The position numbers and the translations under genes were made by a program. Shown piece after piece: positions 1 to 11,900 of a DNA stretch of 64,000 bases. The DNA is taken from contig OX344749.2 of the NCBI GenBank assembly GCA_947034885.2, positions 45,165,682-45,229,681 of the forward strand, written 5' to 3'. Below the pieces are notes generated by a model. It searched no databases, had not been told where the DNA came from, and saw only the letters and a list, made by a program, of their open reading frames with translations. The stretch is from Thuidium tamariscinum. Taxonomy: Eukaryota; Streptophyta; Bryopsida; Hypnales; Thuidiaceae. Each line of letters opens with the position of its first letter. Position 1 is the stretch's first letter.

Positions 1-771
1 TACATTAATATATTTGAAATCAGATTTAGATGGCCAACAACCACTGAAAATAGCATATAGAATCTAAAACCTTTAAAATCACATTAAATACCCTCCCTTC
101 TTCTTTGAAGCAAATCAGCAAGCTCCTTCTAGATTTCCCCATCTCTCTTTACATACCACATGTGTTCCCTTTTTGTCAAGCCTATAGTCACAAATAGGTA
201 CTTAAGATTGCCATCTTTGAAAATCATAACTAATTCATTATTGCTCTTAAAATTATGAAACCACTTTTATTGCATGCAACATCCATTTTTCTCTCTCTGA
301 AAAATAAGAAAAAAAATATTTCTCTCCACAAAAGTGAACTGGGCACTTTTGGGTTTACCTACCTTAACTCAAGAGCTTGGAACTTCAATTTATTTGAGAA
401 ATTTTGTAAGATAGATCTACTTTAAATTCAAAGAATCAATATTCAGATTTGTCCCTTAATGTGGCTACTAAACAAATCAAACTCCCTATCAATGCCATGC
501 ATGCATAGCATGTACTAATTCTTGACATCATCGACCAGTCAATCAAAATTGGCTGATTATGTGCTGGAGGTCAATTGATTATCAATTTCTTTCAGTTGCA
601 TTCACCATGGAAAATACATTGTTTTGTTTAATTAATCTTCAAGATATATAGACCCCTAAAATTAAACAATGAAGTTCAATCTTTCAGTTAATTCTTTTTG
701 GATTGCAAATTTTCTAGTTTGAACTTGTGAATTTGAAGTAAAGAAACTATTGTATAGGAATCAGATGATTG
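1..771. other. AT-rich non-coding stretch
   Basis: No convincing coding sequence was seen on either strand. Around 346-366 there is an isolated copy of the end of the inverted-repeat element described next (CTTTTGGGTTTACCTACC), probably a fragment of a related element. Upstream exons of the gene at 1382-2990 may lie here or further left, but none could be recognised. Confidence 0.5.
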
Positions 772-1048
772 TAAGGTAGGTACACCCAAAATGGCACCTG
801 ACCTTAAATCGCTCTGTACAACGTGCATACATTTTCAAAATCAGTCATGTACCCAGACTGTAGATGGCGCTTTCAGAAACACACTTTGACTGTTAATAAC
901 TTTTGCATACGGTATCCAAATCCACTATTCTTTGGTGCGTTGGAACATGTTTTCACTCACCAACAAGACTGTAAAAAAATCTGAACAATATAATAACAGG
1001 AACTAGGCACAGTGTGAGAAACTCGCACTTTTGGGTGTACCTACCTTA
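772..1048. mobile_element. Small inverted-repeat element (MITE-like), 277 bp
   Basis: The left end reads TAAGGTAGGTACACCCAAAA and the right end is its exact reverse complement, giving 20-bp perfect terminal inverted repeats 277 bp apart. The interior has no ORF. The first bases (TAAGGTA) resemble the ends of the larger element family at 33852, 37102, 45851 and 55164, so the two families may use related transposases. No clear target duplication beyond TA/TAA is visible. The call rests on structure only. Confidence 0.65.
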
Positions 1049-1381
1049 ATCACTTTCTTGAAATGATGAACATTAGATATCAATTTGGATATAGTTGGAA
1101 GTACCTTCTCATTGATGTTGCAATACTTCAACTTCTTAATCAAACAAGCACTGTGTCCATAGCAACATTTGCTTGTGATGCAAACATTTTGACCTGCACA
1201 CAATTATTAAATTGATTGTGTAATTTTATAATTGAGGACTAAATGAGCCAACTTGATTTTATTGATTTTGCTTGGAGAACTAGACCTACTTGCAAACAAA
1301 TCCTAGCCTTCTAATTTAGCAACGTCTTTGTTTTTGCATAACTGTTGTAACAATTGATCATTTTTTTTCCTTGATGTACAG

Positions 1382-2990
1382 AACTACAAGGTAAACCACT
1401 CATTTTTGTTATAAAGCTCGATGAGGCTGAGGTGGTTCACGGGCAGAAGATGGAAAGAGTATCAATAAGTGTGATGAATCGTGCTTTAGATAGTAGAATC
1501 AATATCAAGTCAAAGGAATATTTTTCCGTCCAGTCAGAGAGGGAAATATGGCCAGTTGCTACGTTTCAAGTACCACGTGAAACAAATGAAATTTTAAGTT
1601 GGGTTTTTAATTTAACAAAGATTCCTGATTTAATCAAGGCCCAAGGACAAGGACAACTACTTGAAGTTCCTGGAGTCGGCTCATTTCTAATAGAGTGGCA
1701 TTTAGCTGCTGATATGAAGACTATAAAGGCAATGTATGGTTTAAAGCAAGGTCCCAATTGTTCACAATGTTGCATCTATTGTTCACAAACACGAGTAAAG
1801 CCTATTGTAGGTACTGTATTACAAGCCACAACAATTGCTAACAATCGTAAATTTACTTGGCAAAACGGTTTGTTTTCAAAAGCAGTGATGGCAGAGCCTC
1901 TTACTGGAGTGGCTACTCTTGGCCGTTGGAAACCCATTTTTGACATTCCATTAGATCGTGTTCACATATGTGTCTTACACGCCTTAAATAGAATCATTGA
2001 AAAGATGGTCCACATGTCTTTTATGCATGTATGGACTATAAGAGACAAAATATTACAAAAAAGTGCTATCGAGGAAATGCAAAAGGTTGTCTCATTGACT
2101 GGAGCTCATGGTGGAAATGTTATTATCTTTAAAGATGCAGAGCTCTCAGGAAAATCAAACAATGTCCCTAATAAGCCTAGTTTTAGCGGTGCCCATGCAC
2201 TCAAATTATTCCAGGACAATCCAATTGAGTTACACTATCCTCGAAAGTTGTATGTTGACTTGATCAACTCAGAGAAGAATTTTTCAAATATGGGACAAGC
2301 AAGGAGAGATCGTCTTGATCTTTGGGATATATTAGACAACCTACTGCCTTATTTCAAAGGCTTGAAGCTTGGTGAAAATCAGTGTGCAATAGACTTCCAA
2401 AGTAAAGTAGAGGCATTTGGTCACCAATACATTAAGTGTTTTGGGGAGACTCATGTAACACATTATATGGTAAATGGATCTCTAGTCTTTTATATGTGAT
2501 TCTCTTGATGTCAATACTCTTTTTAGTTGCAATTTCAATCTTTATTTATCTTTTTTACCAACTATATTTGAAACTAATGATATATTGTGTTCAATGGCAG
2601 CATGTTGTTGTTAGGCATGCCCCTTTTTTTCTCCAGCGTTATGGTTCATTGGCAGTTTGGAGTTGCCAAGGGATGGAGAACAGCCACCATGCTGCAAAAA
2701 CTACTTACCAGAGGCATAGACAACACGGTGGTGGTAAAAAGAAAAAAAGCGCTTTAGTCCAAACATTTCAACACTGGTACCGTATAATAGCACACAGGTT
2801 TCGAAACCAAGAGGCTGCAATTATGAGTGTTGAAGAGCTTGAAGCTGCAATATGTGTAGAGGCCAAGGTTCAAGCCCGGAGAGAGGCTTCAATAAATTCA
2901 TCTGCAGCTGCACACAGTGCTTTATGGCGGTCAAACTGCATTCGAAAAGGAAGCAAATGGGTCCTGAGAGACTCTATTGTACGTGCATGA
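1382..2990 (+). CDS. Unrecognised two-exon protein with CxxCCxxC knuckle (5' part missing)
   Basis: Two exons join in frame: 1382-2469 and 2601-2990. The first opens after a pyrimidine-rich acceptor (TTCCTTGATGTACAG), so upstream exons exist and the true start is not seen. The visible part is about 490 residues. It contains a stretch GKPLIFVIKLDEAE, then WHLAADMKTI, a metal-binding-like CSQCCIYC, an LHALNRI helix, and after the intron RHAPFFLQRYGSLAVWSCQG followed by a histidine/lysine-rich QHGGGKKKK segment. From memory this pattern resembles uncharacterised, often mobile-element-associated proteins of plants and aquatic animals. It cannot be tied to a named domain and no catalytic role is assigned. 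The tail has no obvious folded domain. It could be a domesticated transposon gene. Confidence 0.6.
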
Positions 2991-5089
2991 CATTGATGAG
3001 AGTCAATGTTCAATGTGAAGTTTTCCAATTACCTTTTGGGGAGAGGCTTATGAGAATAATGTGCCAAGCGATACCATAGAAGCGATAACAAGAGGTTCTT
3101 GATAAGTAGATCAGCTCATCGTTCAGAGAGGTAGTTTGCAGTATTTGCTTTGCAATGTATCGATCACTATGCAAAACTCCACCAGTCAGCGCTCTCCCTC
3201 CCGATCGATCAAGGTTTGGGTTGCACGTTTCTATGTGCTGGATATGAAGTTTTGCATTGTCGGTGTAGTATCTGAAGTTTTCGGTAATATGCTTGAAGGT
3301 TTTGATCCTGGCTTTGACAGTTTGGTGACGTACTTAAGCAAGTGGCAATTTGTAAACACTTGTCCTAGAGGGTTCTTTGTGCATGCTTGGTTAAAATATT
3401 ACTGATCAAGCTTGTTGATATGGAATCAATAATCTCTCACCTACACATTGACATGCAAACGTGAACATTGATTGAGGTGATTAAATCGGCACATACAGAA
3501 TCCGGCCCTCCCTCCCGAACAAAGATCAGTTTGTGTTTTCAATGACATGTTCATGGTGATTTCAATGAAGATTTTAGTGTAGTCTCAGTGATGTGCATCA
3601 ACAAATGACCCTACCAAGTAACACTTGCTCAATAGGAAATCAAAAAGAAATAATGATGAAAGTAAATGAAGTGTCACATAACATGCAAAAGAATCCCACC
3701 CACCGTCCCGATCATATCTGGTTGTGGTTGTGGTCGCTCAGTAGAGAAAGTTACAGCATGTCAATCGATTTTTGAGGTACCATGACGTACTGAATAAGAG
3801 TTGGGATCAAGTAACGTACTATCGCTCTCCGCCATGAGCCTGCGTTGGATATAGCTAATGTTGCTGTAATTTCAAGGCACAAACCCTTTTTGAATTCTCA
3901 TGTTCTGGACAAGTTAGAAATGACTCAATTAATACATAAGCAGTGAGGTATGGTGTGAGATCGACTGGTAAGAGCATGGACTCTTGTAGAAAATTCACTT
4001 CCACTGTACCTTCCGGCATTCTACTTATCGATCAGACACATAATCAATCCTTAAAAATGAATGGAATTTATGTATAACAATAAATATGTAAGATTTGTCG
4101 ATGCATGTTCCGAGTTCTCCTAATACACCACGAACCACATATCCCATCAATGCTGTGAATGTATGAAACATGCATGGGAATGGAAACTGGTCAATTGTTT
4201 TGTGTGGGAGTGCAAGAGGCTTATTCAAAAAGAACTCAAAATAGATTTGCTTGTCTCTAAGTTTGAGCTTTCTGAGTTGAACCCAAATATCTCCTTGATT
4301 TGAGAAAGGGAGCCACCAGATCATAAGATATACAATGGAACACAAACTATATATCATCCTTTATATATGCTTAGAATATATAATTTGTTGGTTTTCTCTT
4401 ATTCTTAGAATAGGAATGTGGCAGTTATGGCATTACTTTCCTTGCTAATTTGGGGTTACTGATTGCAGATATGAATTCAAAATTTGGGGGTTATTGATTG
4501 CAAATATGAATTCAAAATTTGGGGGTTACTGATTGCAAAATGAAATTCAAAATTTGCAAATTTTATCATGCATAGACAATAAAAAATTGCAACCTTTTCC
4601 AAAGGACCTGAGTAAGGTTAGTTAACTGTGGCCACCTGGAGTACCACAATTATTTGGTACGGTTTCTTTGAAATTAATTAGCAACTCGATTAGCAATTGG
4701 CAAATAATACAAGAGAGATGGTACAAACATAGGCAAAGTTAGACACATCAACAAAAGAAGCTTAAATAATTTATTGAATCACCATGTAAGGCTCACAATA
4801 ATCAAAACTATGATATTCTAAAATTCTAAAATTCTAAAAATCCTTGCCTACAACATCTTGAAACTTCAATTTATTGGAATTGTTTTCTATAGTGGAATCT
4901 ACTAGCCAATCTAAGGTAATGGCTACACCAAAAATTGCACACTATAGATTCTTGCTTGAAATGTACTCCTACTATTCATGAAAGTCTATGATTGGTTCTA
5001 GGAACACCTATTTTCAACACTTTGAAAATTTGTAGTTTATTCATGCAATGTCCCAAATGACTGAACACTCAATGAAGATGCAAACTTTA
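2991..5089. other. Convergent intergenic region
   Basis: This lies between the + gene ending at 2990 and the - gene ending at 5090. A 110-codon open frame on the - strand (4025-4357) has no recognisable motif and no splice partner that could be fixed, so it is not called. The only clear structure is the short tandem repeat at 4449-4552. Confidence 0.5.
4449..4552. repeat. 35-bp tandem repeat, three copies
   Basis: Three successive units of about 35 bp each begin TTTGGGG(G)TTACTGATTGCA and end GAATTCAAAA, at about 4449, 4483 and 4518. They differ by only a few substitutions, so the array is young. It is AT-rich and non-coding. Confidence 0.85.
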
Positions 5090-7174
5090 TTAGCATCTCA
5101 GTATTACTCTAAGCTTATTTGGTGGTAAACACAATTGAACTGTAACATTTTTCTCATTCCTCACATTCACTTTATTAGCTATATCACCACTCACAATCCA
5201 AATATCAAAGTCTGGGGAGTTCAGAGCTGCTCCAAAGTGGATCGATATTTCTTGTCGGACCTCATGTATCGTCCAAGATATGCCAACTTCTAATTCTTCA
5301 TGAAACCCTCCCATCTCACAATTCAATAAAACTGTTTGTACATGATCATATTGATCTAAGGCCTCCCAAGTACTGTCAGGAAGCATCTTATGTCGATTGT
5401 ATACAAAATTTGCATACAACATAGATCGAGAAATGTGGTACCTGAATTTCACTGAATCTTTAGCGATAGTAGTCTTCAGTACATCTGTTCCAATGGTTAC
5501 TTTTGAATCCCATCCCGAGTCCATCAGTGATCGGCACAATTCATCAGAGGCATGCTTGTAGATGAACATGAATTTTGTCCTGTGCATGTCACCGATAAAG
5601 AACAAGTCTACAAAAACCCCAATTGGCATGAACCAAGACAAATGTGTCTGTTTACTACCAGTTGTCGGACGCATGGAACTATGAAAATCTTGACGCAACT
5701 TTGCACGAAATGATTCGGTAGTAGACATATCAGGAAGAGGCCACTCAGGTGAATCAAAACTAGGAAGTGGAATTGATTCAAGTCTACCAAAACCACCAGC
5801 CCCTCGTCGAGGTATATAGAAGGCATTGTAAAAAAAACCACTGTCCATTAATAGCTCAGAATGTGATCGGTTGCCACGGGTTAATTCTCCAATCTCTGCA
5901 TGCATAACCACGATGACTCCAAGAAGGCTTTGTAGATGCACCCAATCCTTGAACTCTGAAAGATACAAATCTGTATCAAAAGACAATGAAATGTCAATTT
6001 TGTTAGATTGGTAATAATCCATTAATTTGGCACAATTCACATCATGCTATCTATCTAAAATCCATACTTGGGTAGTCTTAAATATATACATTAGTCCTAG
6101 TTTGCGATCTCAAATTAGACTAGTGCTAAAATACAGTACATGTCATAATTTTTAGCTTGTGGAATATTGCCAATTTGACAAAATTGATGTTAAATGTTTA
6201 CTTTCACAAATCATCACATTAATTGCAGCGTTGTACAAGTGAATGTCACAATTCTTGACAAAATTCATGATAATTCAAGTTGATGAAGGAAGCCAAGGTA
6301 AACTTCATCAATGTCTTCAATGATTATAATGTTGTCAAACTTGCAACAATTTATAGGGATCAAGTGATCAACTCCATAGTTTCTTCAAGAGATTGATAGA
6401 GATTGAATTGAAACAAATTGCAACCCTAGTTGTGCTGGAGTTTTAGTTCTCTACTTCAACAATGCTGGTCACCTTTCATTGTGACAATGGCATGACTCAA
6501 AGCACCAAATTTTGCTCATTCAAATACTTAGACTTAATAAACAATCAATTTCATCAATGTGGGAGGATTATCTCACCAAAAATTGTAACATACATCTAAA
6601 TACATGAAGTTTTTTGCAAACTGTAAGTAATTGGATAAGTTCTTTGTAAACTATAGATGATTCACTGCAAGAAAATCAACATGCAAACAAACACAATTCA
6701 TTGAGACAACTAGTAAGTGCCAACCTCTCAAAATTATGCCAAAGCAATGAAAATCAAAACCAAACATACAAACAACTGATATCTTAAAATCTAATGTTGT
6801 TTTCACTCCAAATTTGCAACAATCAAAAGGAAAACCAAAATTTGATTCAAGGATTAAGACATACAATTACATGCAGCATTCTGAACTTGAATTCTTGGAT
6901 CAAGATTGAGTTGGCGCCTCATATAAGCATGCTAGACTTGTACTGCGGAAATTGTCTTCATACCTGAACTCACTCTAAAATCAAGCACCTTTGCTTTATA
7001 AGATCCTCCAATGGTTGCACTACCATGCTTTGCAGCATCCTTTGCATGGCCTCCAATCTTTCCAGGCATAAGATTCACCCATGAATTAATTTCTATTCTC
7101 ATTGGAATATAATTTCCATCACTATCCATTGAATTGTTCAAAAGTACCGATTGCACAGAACTTCGTGGCCTCAT
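5090..7174 (-). CDS. Unrecognised two-exon protein, possible ubiquitin-like C-terminus
   Basis: Exon 1 spans 7174-6964 and starts at ATG (an in-frame stop lies just upstream). It ends at donor TTCAG|GTATGA in phase 1. Exon 2 spans 5955-5090 and starts after acceptor ATCTTTCAG with the two bases needed to restore the codon. The product is about 358 residues. Exon 1 has a glycine-rich segment (GKIGGHAKDAAKHGSATIGG). The central part is soluble-looking, with no membrane helix. The last 80 residues (from VQTVLLNCEMGG to LRVILRC) alternate strand, helix (TIHEVRQEI) and strand in the order of a beta-grasp, ubiquitin-like domain. That is a fold-level inference from the pattern, not a recognised family. 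No catalytic motif is visible. The gene is convergent with the one ending at 2990. Confidence 0.6.
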
Positions 7175-7670
7175 CTCTTTTGAATAATTGAAGCAAGCTT
7201 AGAGAAACTTGCAATGAAAGCAAAACAACGACATCGAAAATATGGTGGTGGCACTTCAATGTTTCGGTGACTAAAACCCAAGTCGCTGTAAAAAGTGTAT
7301 GTAGCAAAAACCGCGCGAAACCCCAGCCACACAAGTAGGCGCCAAAATTGCAGTCATGCAAGTCCTTCCTCAAAGCCGTTGAGATTTGCCCATCGGACTG
7401 TTGAGCCCAACGCATGACAGCATGTACAACTGTTGTCCATATCAGCTCATGCAATCATTGCATTCGGGAAGCAATCTTTTCGTATCGGGCAGCTACCTAA
7501 TTGTGGAGGTCTTTTAAAGGGCTGACTCTCATCCTAATGCCCTTTGTGTTGTCATTTAGTTTAGTCTAGGTTTGGTTAAATTAGTTTCTTCAAGAATGTG
7601 GCTAGTTGTTAGGCAAAAGTTGTGAAAAATAAGAGACCAACCAGCCCAGCCAAGCGCTCAGCCAGACCAA
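7175..7670. other. Upstream region of the - gene
   Basis: This holds the presumed promoter and 5' leader of the gene starting at 7174. An overlapping - strand open frame (7122-7454) reads across the gene start in another frame. It could be 5' leader sequence, since an AG acceptor sits directly before the ATG. No firm promoter element is called. Confidence 0.35.
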
Positions 7671-7816
7671 CCGGGTTCCCCCCAGTCGGGCGCCACAGCA
7701 GCCACCGGGCTCCCCCCAGTCGGCGTCGCAGCAGCCAGCCGAGCTCCCCTCGGGCGCCGAAGCAGACCCGCCGGGCCTCCCCAGTCGGGGGCCGCAGCAG
7801 ACCGCCGGGCCTCCCC
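7671..7816. repeat. GC-rich tandem repeat, about 34-bp unit
   Basis: About four degenerate units built on CCGGGCTCCCCCCAGTCGG followed by CGCAGCAGCC. This is a GC-rich island in AT-rich surroundings. It directly precedes the LTR-like repeat at 7860-8976 and may belong to it. Long open frames on both strands here come from the lack of AT-rich stop codons and are not taken as genes. Confidence 0.75.
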
Positions 7817-7859
7817 AAGTATCGGGCGGGGTCCAGGGGTTCGGGCTTGGGGGCTCTCT

Positions 7860-8976
7860 TTACTAAAAAACTAGTTGGGGTTAGGAAAAAAGGACACTTA
7901 GGGGATAGTATAGTTGGGGTTAGGAAAAATACATTTAGGAGATAGTATAGGTTGGAAAAGCAAAAGACCCAACCACTAGGGTGGCTTGGGAAGGTAATTT
8001 AGGGAATAGTAGAAACATAAAACGGCCTAAAAAGGAGGCCTATTTGTAAACCCGCCCGGAAGGGGATAATTAAAAGGACGGATTTGGGGGCCAATTGGAA
8101 CCGAAGGATGGCTATGGTGGACATAGCGTGGGGAGCAGGGGAGCTAGGAGAGGCCGCCGCGTACACAACAGAGGTGGGTTCCTAAACCTTAACCCAATCC
8201 CTTCTTTCTTTAGTGCAATTGGTTAGAGTAAGCGAGCGGTTAGCATTAGAGGCTACGAACTAGTTGTAATTAGGAACCCGTGATTAGCAAGTAGGGATTG
8301 AAATAAAGGAACAACCACGAGTTAAAAGGAACAAGCAAAAAGGGACAAATACGTAGAGTAGAGGTATTCAATTAAAATACGTAAAGTAGAAGTAGACCAA
8401 AACAACTACGTAGAGTAGAGGTATTCAATTAAAATACATAGAGTAGAAGTAGAACAAGACAACCACGTAGAGTAGAGGTATTCAATTAAGATACGTAGAG
8501 TAGAAGTAGAACTGTAGAACAAGACAACTACGTAGAGTAGGATAAAAATACAAAGACGTAGTGTAGGTCAATAGAATACCCATACGTAGAGTAGGCCGAA
8601 CCAAATACAAAGACGTAAGGTACACCAAGACAAATACAAATATGTAGAGTAGGATAAAAATACAGAGACGTAGAGATAAGGTAGGAAATACCATACGTAA
8701 AGTAGGACAAGAGAACGAAACAAACAAACACTTAGGGTAAAACAGAAGGAACATAGGAATAGGACAAGAGAATGAAACACATAGAGTAAGGGGCAATTAG
8801 AAGTAGGACAAGAGAACGAAACAAACCCTTGGTAGGATAGGTAGGCTAGTAAAGAAGATTCATTGCTTGGAAGGCACAATGGATTGACGCTTAGACACCC
8901 GTAGGTAATAGAATTGTTAGGACCAAAGCCTAGTTGTGATCGCTTAATTCCAAGGGTGGGAATGAAGCACCCACAA
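7860..8976 (+). repeat. LTR-like dispersed repeat, copy 1
   Basis: This stretch is repeated in inverted orientation at 32352-33265. Shared blocks include the segment around TGGACAT (about 8120), GGTTCCTAA (about 8178), the ACGTAGAGTAG minisatellite, and the terminal block GCTTGGAAGGCACAATGGATTG through AATTCCAAGGGTGGGAAT (cited as separate blocks). Similarity stops at about 8976, where both copies end in ACA, compatible with the CA end of an LTR. No polyprotein accompanies it, so it is a solo LTR or a non-autonomous element. The left boundary and a target duplication could not be fixed. Confidence 0.6.
8351..8707 (+). repeat. ACGTAGAGTAG minisatellite inside the LTR-like repeat
   Basis: Three well-kept units of 57, 57 and 65 bp begin at 8351, 8408 and 8465 with ACGTAGAGTAGAGGTATTCA. 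They are followed by more degenerate ACGTAGAGTAG-type motifs to about 8707. The inverted copy near 32662-32925 carries the equivalent CTACTCTACGTA-type array, so the minisatellite is a built-in part of the element. Confidence 0.8.
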
Positions 8977-11900
8977 CCGTCAGCAACCACTGCACGACCT
9001 CTTGCGGTGTTTGAAGATGACTTGTTGGACGACACCGCTGCACGCCGAGAAAGAGACGTGCAGGGACCACGTCGACCTCCTCCAGGGGGGTATCGCTTAG
9101 ACCGCAGTGACAGAAGAGGTCCTCCTGAATGGGGACAGGAATACGGAGGAGGATATGGACATTCCCCTAGAAGACCATACGAAGACCCCTCTCGAAGAGC
9201 ATGGTCCCCCCCATATGGAGGTTCCAGAGATTACGGGGAGCGGCTTGCAGACTATGGTGGTCGTCTTGTGCCTTATCATGGACGTCCTGAATACGGTGAT
9301 CCCAGAGGTACAACTTCTTTATTTTGGTGCCTCTATCTTAAACTTTTTCTAATCCTTGCAACATGTCACCTTGCTTCCAATTGGCAGTCGGAGAGTTGCA
9401 GGGCACTGCATCTTCTAGTGCGTTTGTGACGGACAGTGGGACAGTGTTAGTTTAATTGAAACAGTAGAAAGGGTCACTACATATTTCTTACTACGCTCTT
9501 CCTTTAGTACTCTTTAATCTTGTGAACCACATGGGGCTTCCAATTGAAGGGTCAGTATTTGGAGTACTAGGGTATGATGCGTGCAAATTAGGTGGTGCAC
9601 ATTCTGTGTTAGATTCAGGTCTCATCTGATAGGAATTTTTTTTAAAGAGTGCACTTGCACAAGTCGAAGTTGAGAAGTGCGCATGATATCATTTTTAGGG
9701 CATAAGGTATTCCAAGTAAGAACAGAAAAAGTAGGATTAACTGTAGTGGGGAAGAAAAATTATATGTAGGTGCTTCTGAAAACTACTAAACCTTTGTATA
9801 CGACCTTACAGAGTCTTACTTTGACGGTAGCAGGCAAGATTTCGACAAGTGTCCTGGACAGTTCGAAGACGGCCGAAGGTATGAAGAAGGAAGGTATGAG
9901 CGGCATGGACCACCTGCAGACCTGTACACTAGTGCTGGTGGTCCAAGTGGGGGAAGTCAGTACGTTGGAAGCAGAAGGCCGGGGACAAGTCCAGCACCTT
10001 CGTCATCAGCCATCGTAGAGAACGAGGTAAAATCCAGTAACAAACTGAAGCGTCCCCTTCACGTTGACAAGTACGGAACACCTACTGGCGCTATGGCTAC
10101 GCTCTATAATGGGGACATTACAACTTTTGTAAAAGATATGGATCCTCGTGGGGGTTGGAAGACTCAAACCAAAGAAGCAAGACAGAGACTTATTGAACGT
10201 CTACAAGATGAATACGAGATTATGGGAGACTCTTCTAGAGTGAGTGAAAAGTATATAAGAAAGCAAACAGGTGCATCACTCACTCAGTACAGGTTTACTC
10301 TGAACCAGTTAATCGATAAAAAAAACGACAGACCAAGTAATGTTAGCAAAGAAATCTGGGACGACTTGGTGGAAAAAAGAGGAAGCAAAGAAGGCAAGCA
10401 GATGTCCGAGAGAATGGCTTCAATAGCTCGGGGCAGGGGAGCAAAAGGCACAACAAAGAAAGTTGTGCGAGAATCAGTTATCATCTTCCTTGTGAGTGAC
10501 GAACACATTGTCGTCCCTTTCCTTATTTGCTTTGCTGTCTAGTTTTCACATCTAGTGTTCTTTCATTTGTATTTTACATTTTCAGTAGTTGTAGGAGTGA
10601 GTGGACTTCATGGAAGAAAGAATAATCATATGTTAGGAAGAATGCCGCGTTGGGGAGCATACTGAATTTATGATTTTTTCTCTAATAATTTACAAGAACT
10701 GGATTTCAATGGTGGGATATCCGAAAATCAGGACAAGGATTACCACAAAAACACCAAGCACACTTATCTAATCTTATCTAATCATACCCTAAAACTCTAC
10801 AGACTCCCCTATTTACAAACTTACAGAATCCAAACCGGAATAGAGAGTGGGTAGCAAGTCCAGCTCTTCTACGTCCTAAGATATTTTCCGGTTTTTTCCA
10901 GTGACCAGTGTCCGGAATCGAGTTTAACCTCTGAACAAAAAAGGATCTGCGTATTGTGATCAGGGTTGTCTTGTCGGACATATTTTTGGGTTTGGGTGTC
11001 GTGTAGGACGTCTGACGTCGCGTGTCACGGTGACAACTTGTTACGAAGGGCGTCGCACCTTGTCGCGAAAGTCCATTTTCAGCAGCTCAAAAAAATGAAA
11101 ATCTTACTATAACTATGAATCTAAATATAAAATGTAATATGTAATCATGAAACTAAAACATTTAATTGAAACGGAACTTAAATATGTCAAAAATTTTAAT
11201 TTCTAATGATTTATTTTTATTTTTTTATGATGTTGACACTATTGGACGTCGCGAGGGCTCTACTAGACGTCACATGACGTCTGTCTGTCGCGCTGTCACG
11301 CTGTCCGGGTAGAAAACCCTGATATTTGTGATTAAGGAAGGAAGCTTACAACCTACCCTCTGCATTTTAGAGTGTCAAGAGTGCCACTTAAATAAAGAAA
11401 CAAACAGAACAACATCAATCCTATTCAACCTAATTTCCCTCACAACTAAACCGGATAGCTATCTGGCCTAGCAGGTCACGCAAGGAAACTTCAGTCAAAA
11501 TCTAACTTAAACTACAACGACGGCCTACCGGATTGATCTAAACTCTGGGCAGAATCCGGAACGGGTGGAATGAGAAGTCATCACCTTCCCTACACAATTC
11601 CGGTTACCAAAGATCCTGTCTACCACTTGAACTGGAGTTGTCCGGAATTATCCAAGACTATGACTCCAAGTGACTGGGACTGTCTTCAGATACCGGAAAT
11701 CCGGAACTGATCGCACTGAGGGATCAAGAATCCACCATCACACACAGATTACACTTACATTCCCAAGAATCCGGATAAACCCAATATCCGGGCACACTCT
11801 CGCCCTACCTATGTCTGCAATTCTACAGAATATACACCAACAAGATCACCCACTGGAGTACATGCCGCCACCTCAATGTGAACCAGAAAAGCTGATTTGA

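Noticed and set aside
3945..4025. tRNA-like sequence (ACTGGTAAGAGCATGGACTC)
   Set aside because: The D-arm region looks tRNA-like, but there is no matching T-arm or acceptor stem. At most it is a decayed tRNA-derived repeat.
7609..7945. Long open frames on both strands in the GC-rich patch
   Set aside because: They run through a tandem repeat with few stop codons in any frame and show only repetitive Pro/Arg/Gly.
8482..9035. Long - strand frames with hydrophobic repeats (LYFYPTL type)
   Set aside because: They are the reverse reading of the ACGTAGAGTAG minisatellite and LTR-like repeat, not membrane proteins.
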